Both the position numbers and the translations under genes were made by a program. 64,000 bases of DNA from Endotrypanum monterogeii (lineage: Eukaryota; Euglenozoa; Kinetoplastea; Trypanosomatida; Trypanosomatidae): the NCBI GenBank assembly GCA_000333855.2, contig CM007347.1:627003-691002 (forward strand). Direction: 5' to 3'. Shown piece by piece: positions 62,374-64,000 of the stretch. Numbering within the stretch: position 1 is the stretch's first letter; every line of letters begins with the position of its first letter. The notes under the pieces are model-generated. The model saw only the letters and a program-made list of their open reading frames with translations. It did no database searches and had not been told where the DNA came from.

Positions 62374-63378
62374 CGATTTCATCTCTGCAGCCTCTACTCC
62401 TCTCACTTGTTGTTGTTTCCTCACGCTCCTCTTTTTTTTTTTTCTTCAGCGAAAAGCCCCGGCATCGTGTATCGTTTGTGGGTGCGTGCATATCGGAACG
62501 AGTTGCAAAAAAAAAAGGGGGGGCAGAAGTGCGCCGTGTTGCTTGTTTTTTTGTACAGGAAACCCAACTCTCACCGAGGGATGGATTGGGAAAGCACGAG
62601 TGCCACAGCAAGCGGCGATGCAAACATGATGGAAAATAAGAAATTGCGACGCTTACACAAGTGCATGCGTTTGATGCCATCCCCAACACATGGAAGCTCG
62701 GATTTGTCTTGACCCTTCCACTGGGTTCACTCAATGCGCTACGTAGGTCTGCACATGTTTTTTTTTTCCAAATGGCGCTTTGTATGTTGAAAGGCAACGC
62801 TACAGTGATGGACCGACGGCTGTTGCGTGGTCTAGGGAAGTCTTTGCTGTTGTGTTTCTGTGTCGTCGCTTGGGTGTGGCTCGTTTGTCCCCCCCCCCCT
62901 CCCCTTCCTCTCCCCTGTTTCTTAGCGCTTTCGTGTTTCCGCGGCGGTATCGTGCCTTCTCCCCTCTCCCCTCGTCCAAGTTGTCTGGGAGACTGAGCGT
63001 TGACTACTCCGCTCCAGCAGACGCTCTGCAGCCGCCTCACTCGCCCCACCATTTTTTTTTTTTGTTGTGTGTGTGTGGTGGGAGGCATTTGTCAAAGCGC
63101 ACTCGATTTTTTCACGTCGAGATACATTTTTCCTGCACCCGGTCTCCTCCTCTCCTCTCTCCCCCACCGGTCGTTTTTACCCTTCCCTTATATCTTTTCA
63201 TCGGCTTTCCAAAAAGACGGAAAAAAGGGAAATGGGGGTGGGGGTGGGGGAGTGGAGTGGAGTGGAACGGGAAGACGATATGCACCATGTCGAGGTACGC
63301 GTTTGAACACACCAGTATTGTGCCAGCATCACCCTCAATATTCAGTCACACAACTCAGTCAAAAATTCTGAGCTCGCC

Positions 63379-63396
63379 ACACACACACACACACAC
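63379..63396. repeat. (CA)9 microsatellite
   Basis: A CA tract of about 18 bases followed by further short CA runs to about 63425. Confidence 0.9.
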
Positions 63397-64000
63397 AGAC
63401 AAGCACACACACACAAACACACACAGCTGACCCTCTCCGCTCACCAACACTAACTGCAACTAGCGTAACATGTACGCGCACACACTTTCTCTGCACATGT
63501 CTACTGCTTCCCATGACTCATCTCATCGCTCATTGATCCATTTCTCTTCCTTCCTTTTTTTTTTTTTTTTGCTTCGTTCTGTTATCTTTCCATTTTGATC
63601 TCTTCCTTTTGTGAGCTCAATCTCCAATAGCGGTATATATATATTTTTTTCGTGTGTGTATAACATCATGCCACATGTTCCCGTCATCCTCTTACAGGGT
63701 TCTGTGGGCAGAGAGCCTTCATTTCGCTGATCACACAGCGCTTAATCATACACGAGACTGTTGCACAGTAACGTATGTAAAGTAGTTCTATGCCAATCTC
63801 CATTAGGTGCACCGGCTACTTTGTCTCGCTTTTGTAGTCTATTTTTTTTTGTCATTTTTTTGTTATTATTTTGATGTGCGGGATGCGTGGCTCATTGAGG
63901 ATGCCTTTCGACAAAGAAGGGGGGTTGCCGCTACGGTACGTGTGCGGACACCGTCAAGAGTCCCCCTCCCTCATCCCGCTCCCCTACACTGATCTACTCG

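Larger units (their letters stand above)
58653..64000. other. 5.3-kb 3' flank without a convincing gene
   Basis: Open frames occur on both strands but are built from GT, CA, TA and homopolymer tracts. Notable content: a strong T/C tract ending in TTTTCAG at 59176 before a 67-codon frame, TA tract at about 59395-59420, GT tract near 60110-60137, mixed sequence near 61010-61270 with a non-ATG open frame, an ATT repeat at 62334-62373 and CA tract at 63379-63396. The next gene of the unit presumably starts beyond the window. Confidence 0.5.

Noticed and set aside
62258..63088. 276-codon frame on the - strand
   Set aside because: Contains a poly-Asn run from the TTA repeat and Lys/Gly runs from homopolymers; opposite to the gene direction.
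1..64000. tRNA, rRNA, spliced-leader RNA genes, CRISPR arrays and a strand-switch region
   Set aside because: I looked for tRNA B-box-like sequence, the kinetoplastid spliced-leader exon and regularly spaced repeats and saw none; all convincing genes share one strand, so no switch region is present.

Overview
The window looks like nuclear chromosomal DNA of a trypanosomatid, most likely in the Leishmaniinae (Leishmania or a close relative such as Endotrypanum or Porcisia). Four things point there. All convincing genes lie on the + strand without introns, as in a polycistronic transcription unit. Long pyrimidine tracts ending in AG precede the genes and suit spliced-leader trans-splicing. The intergenic DNA is full of (TA)n, (CA)n, (GT)n and homopolymer tracts. 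The proteins include a globular-domain-less Lys/Ala/Pro histone H1 and a kinetoplastid-type eIF4E. From memory, H1 and EIF4E1 of Leishmania major are on chromosome 27, so this is probably the equivalent region; that was not checked.

Layout. 1-3076: no convincing gene. 3077-3736: unrecognised 219-aa protein. 4508-4696: 62-aa single-membrane-span protein. 6116-6349: histone H1. 6350-13222: about 6.9 kb with no convincing gene. 13223-13885: eIF4E. A 182-N gap lies at 14151-14332. 16765-19272: inner-arm axonemal dynein intermediate chain (IC140/DNAI3/WDR63 type). 21224-23971: BRO1-domain ALIX-like protein. 23972-28941: repeat-rich spacer with a 10-N gap inside a duplicated AT palindrome. 28942-34065: 1707-aa protein with a C-terminal ankyrin block. 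35559-38894, probably extending upstream through an apparent frameshift: large unrecognised protein. 39764-43657: strumpellin (WASHC5). 44458-45849: MOCS3/Uba4 E1-like enzyme. 47668-55509: 2613-aa multi-pass membrane protein with signal peptide, IPT-like and Cys-rich regions. A 20-N gap with a duplicated 298-bp flank follows it. 57003-58652: Mex67/NXF1-like mRNA export factor. 58653-64000: no convincing gene.

The genes do not form one pathway. They cover chromatin (H1), mRNA export (Mex67), translation (eIF4E), tRNA thiolation/Urm1 activation (MOCS3/Uba4), flagellar motility (IC140) and endosomal membrane traffic (ALIX, strumpellin). The least explained content is the giant receptor-like protein, the two large low-complexity proteins beside each other at 29-39 kb, and several long perfect palindromes. 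All starts given are ATG codons; several longer open frames begin at non-ATG codons and were trimmed.
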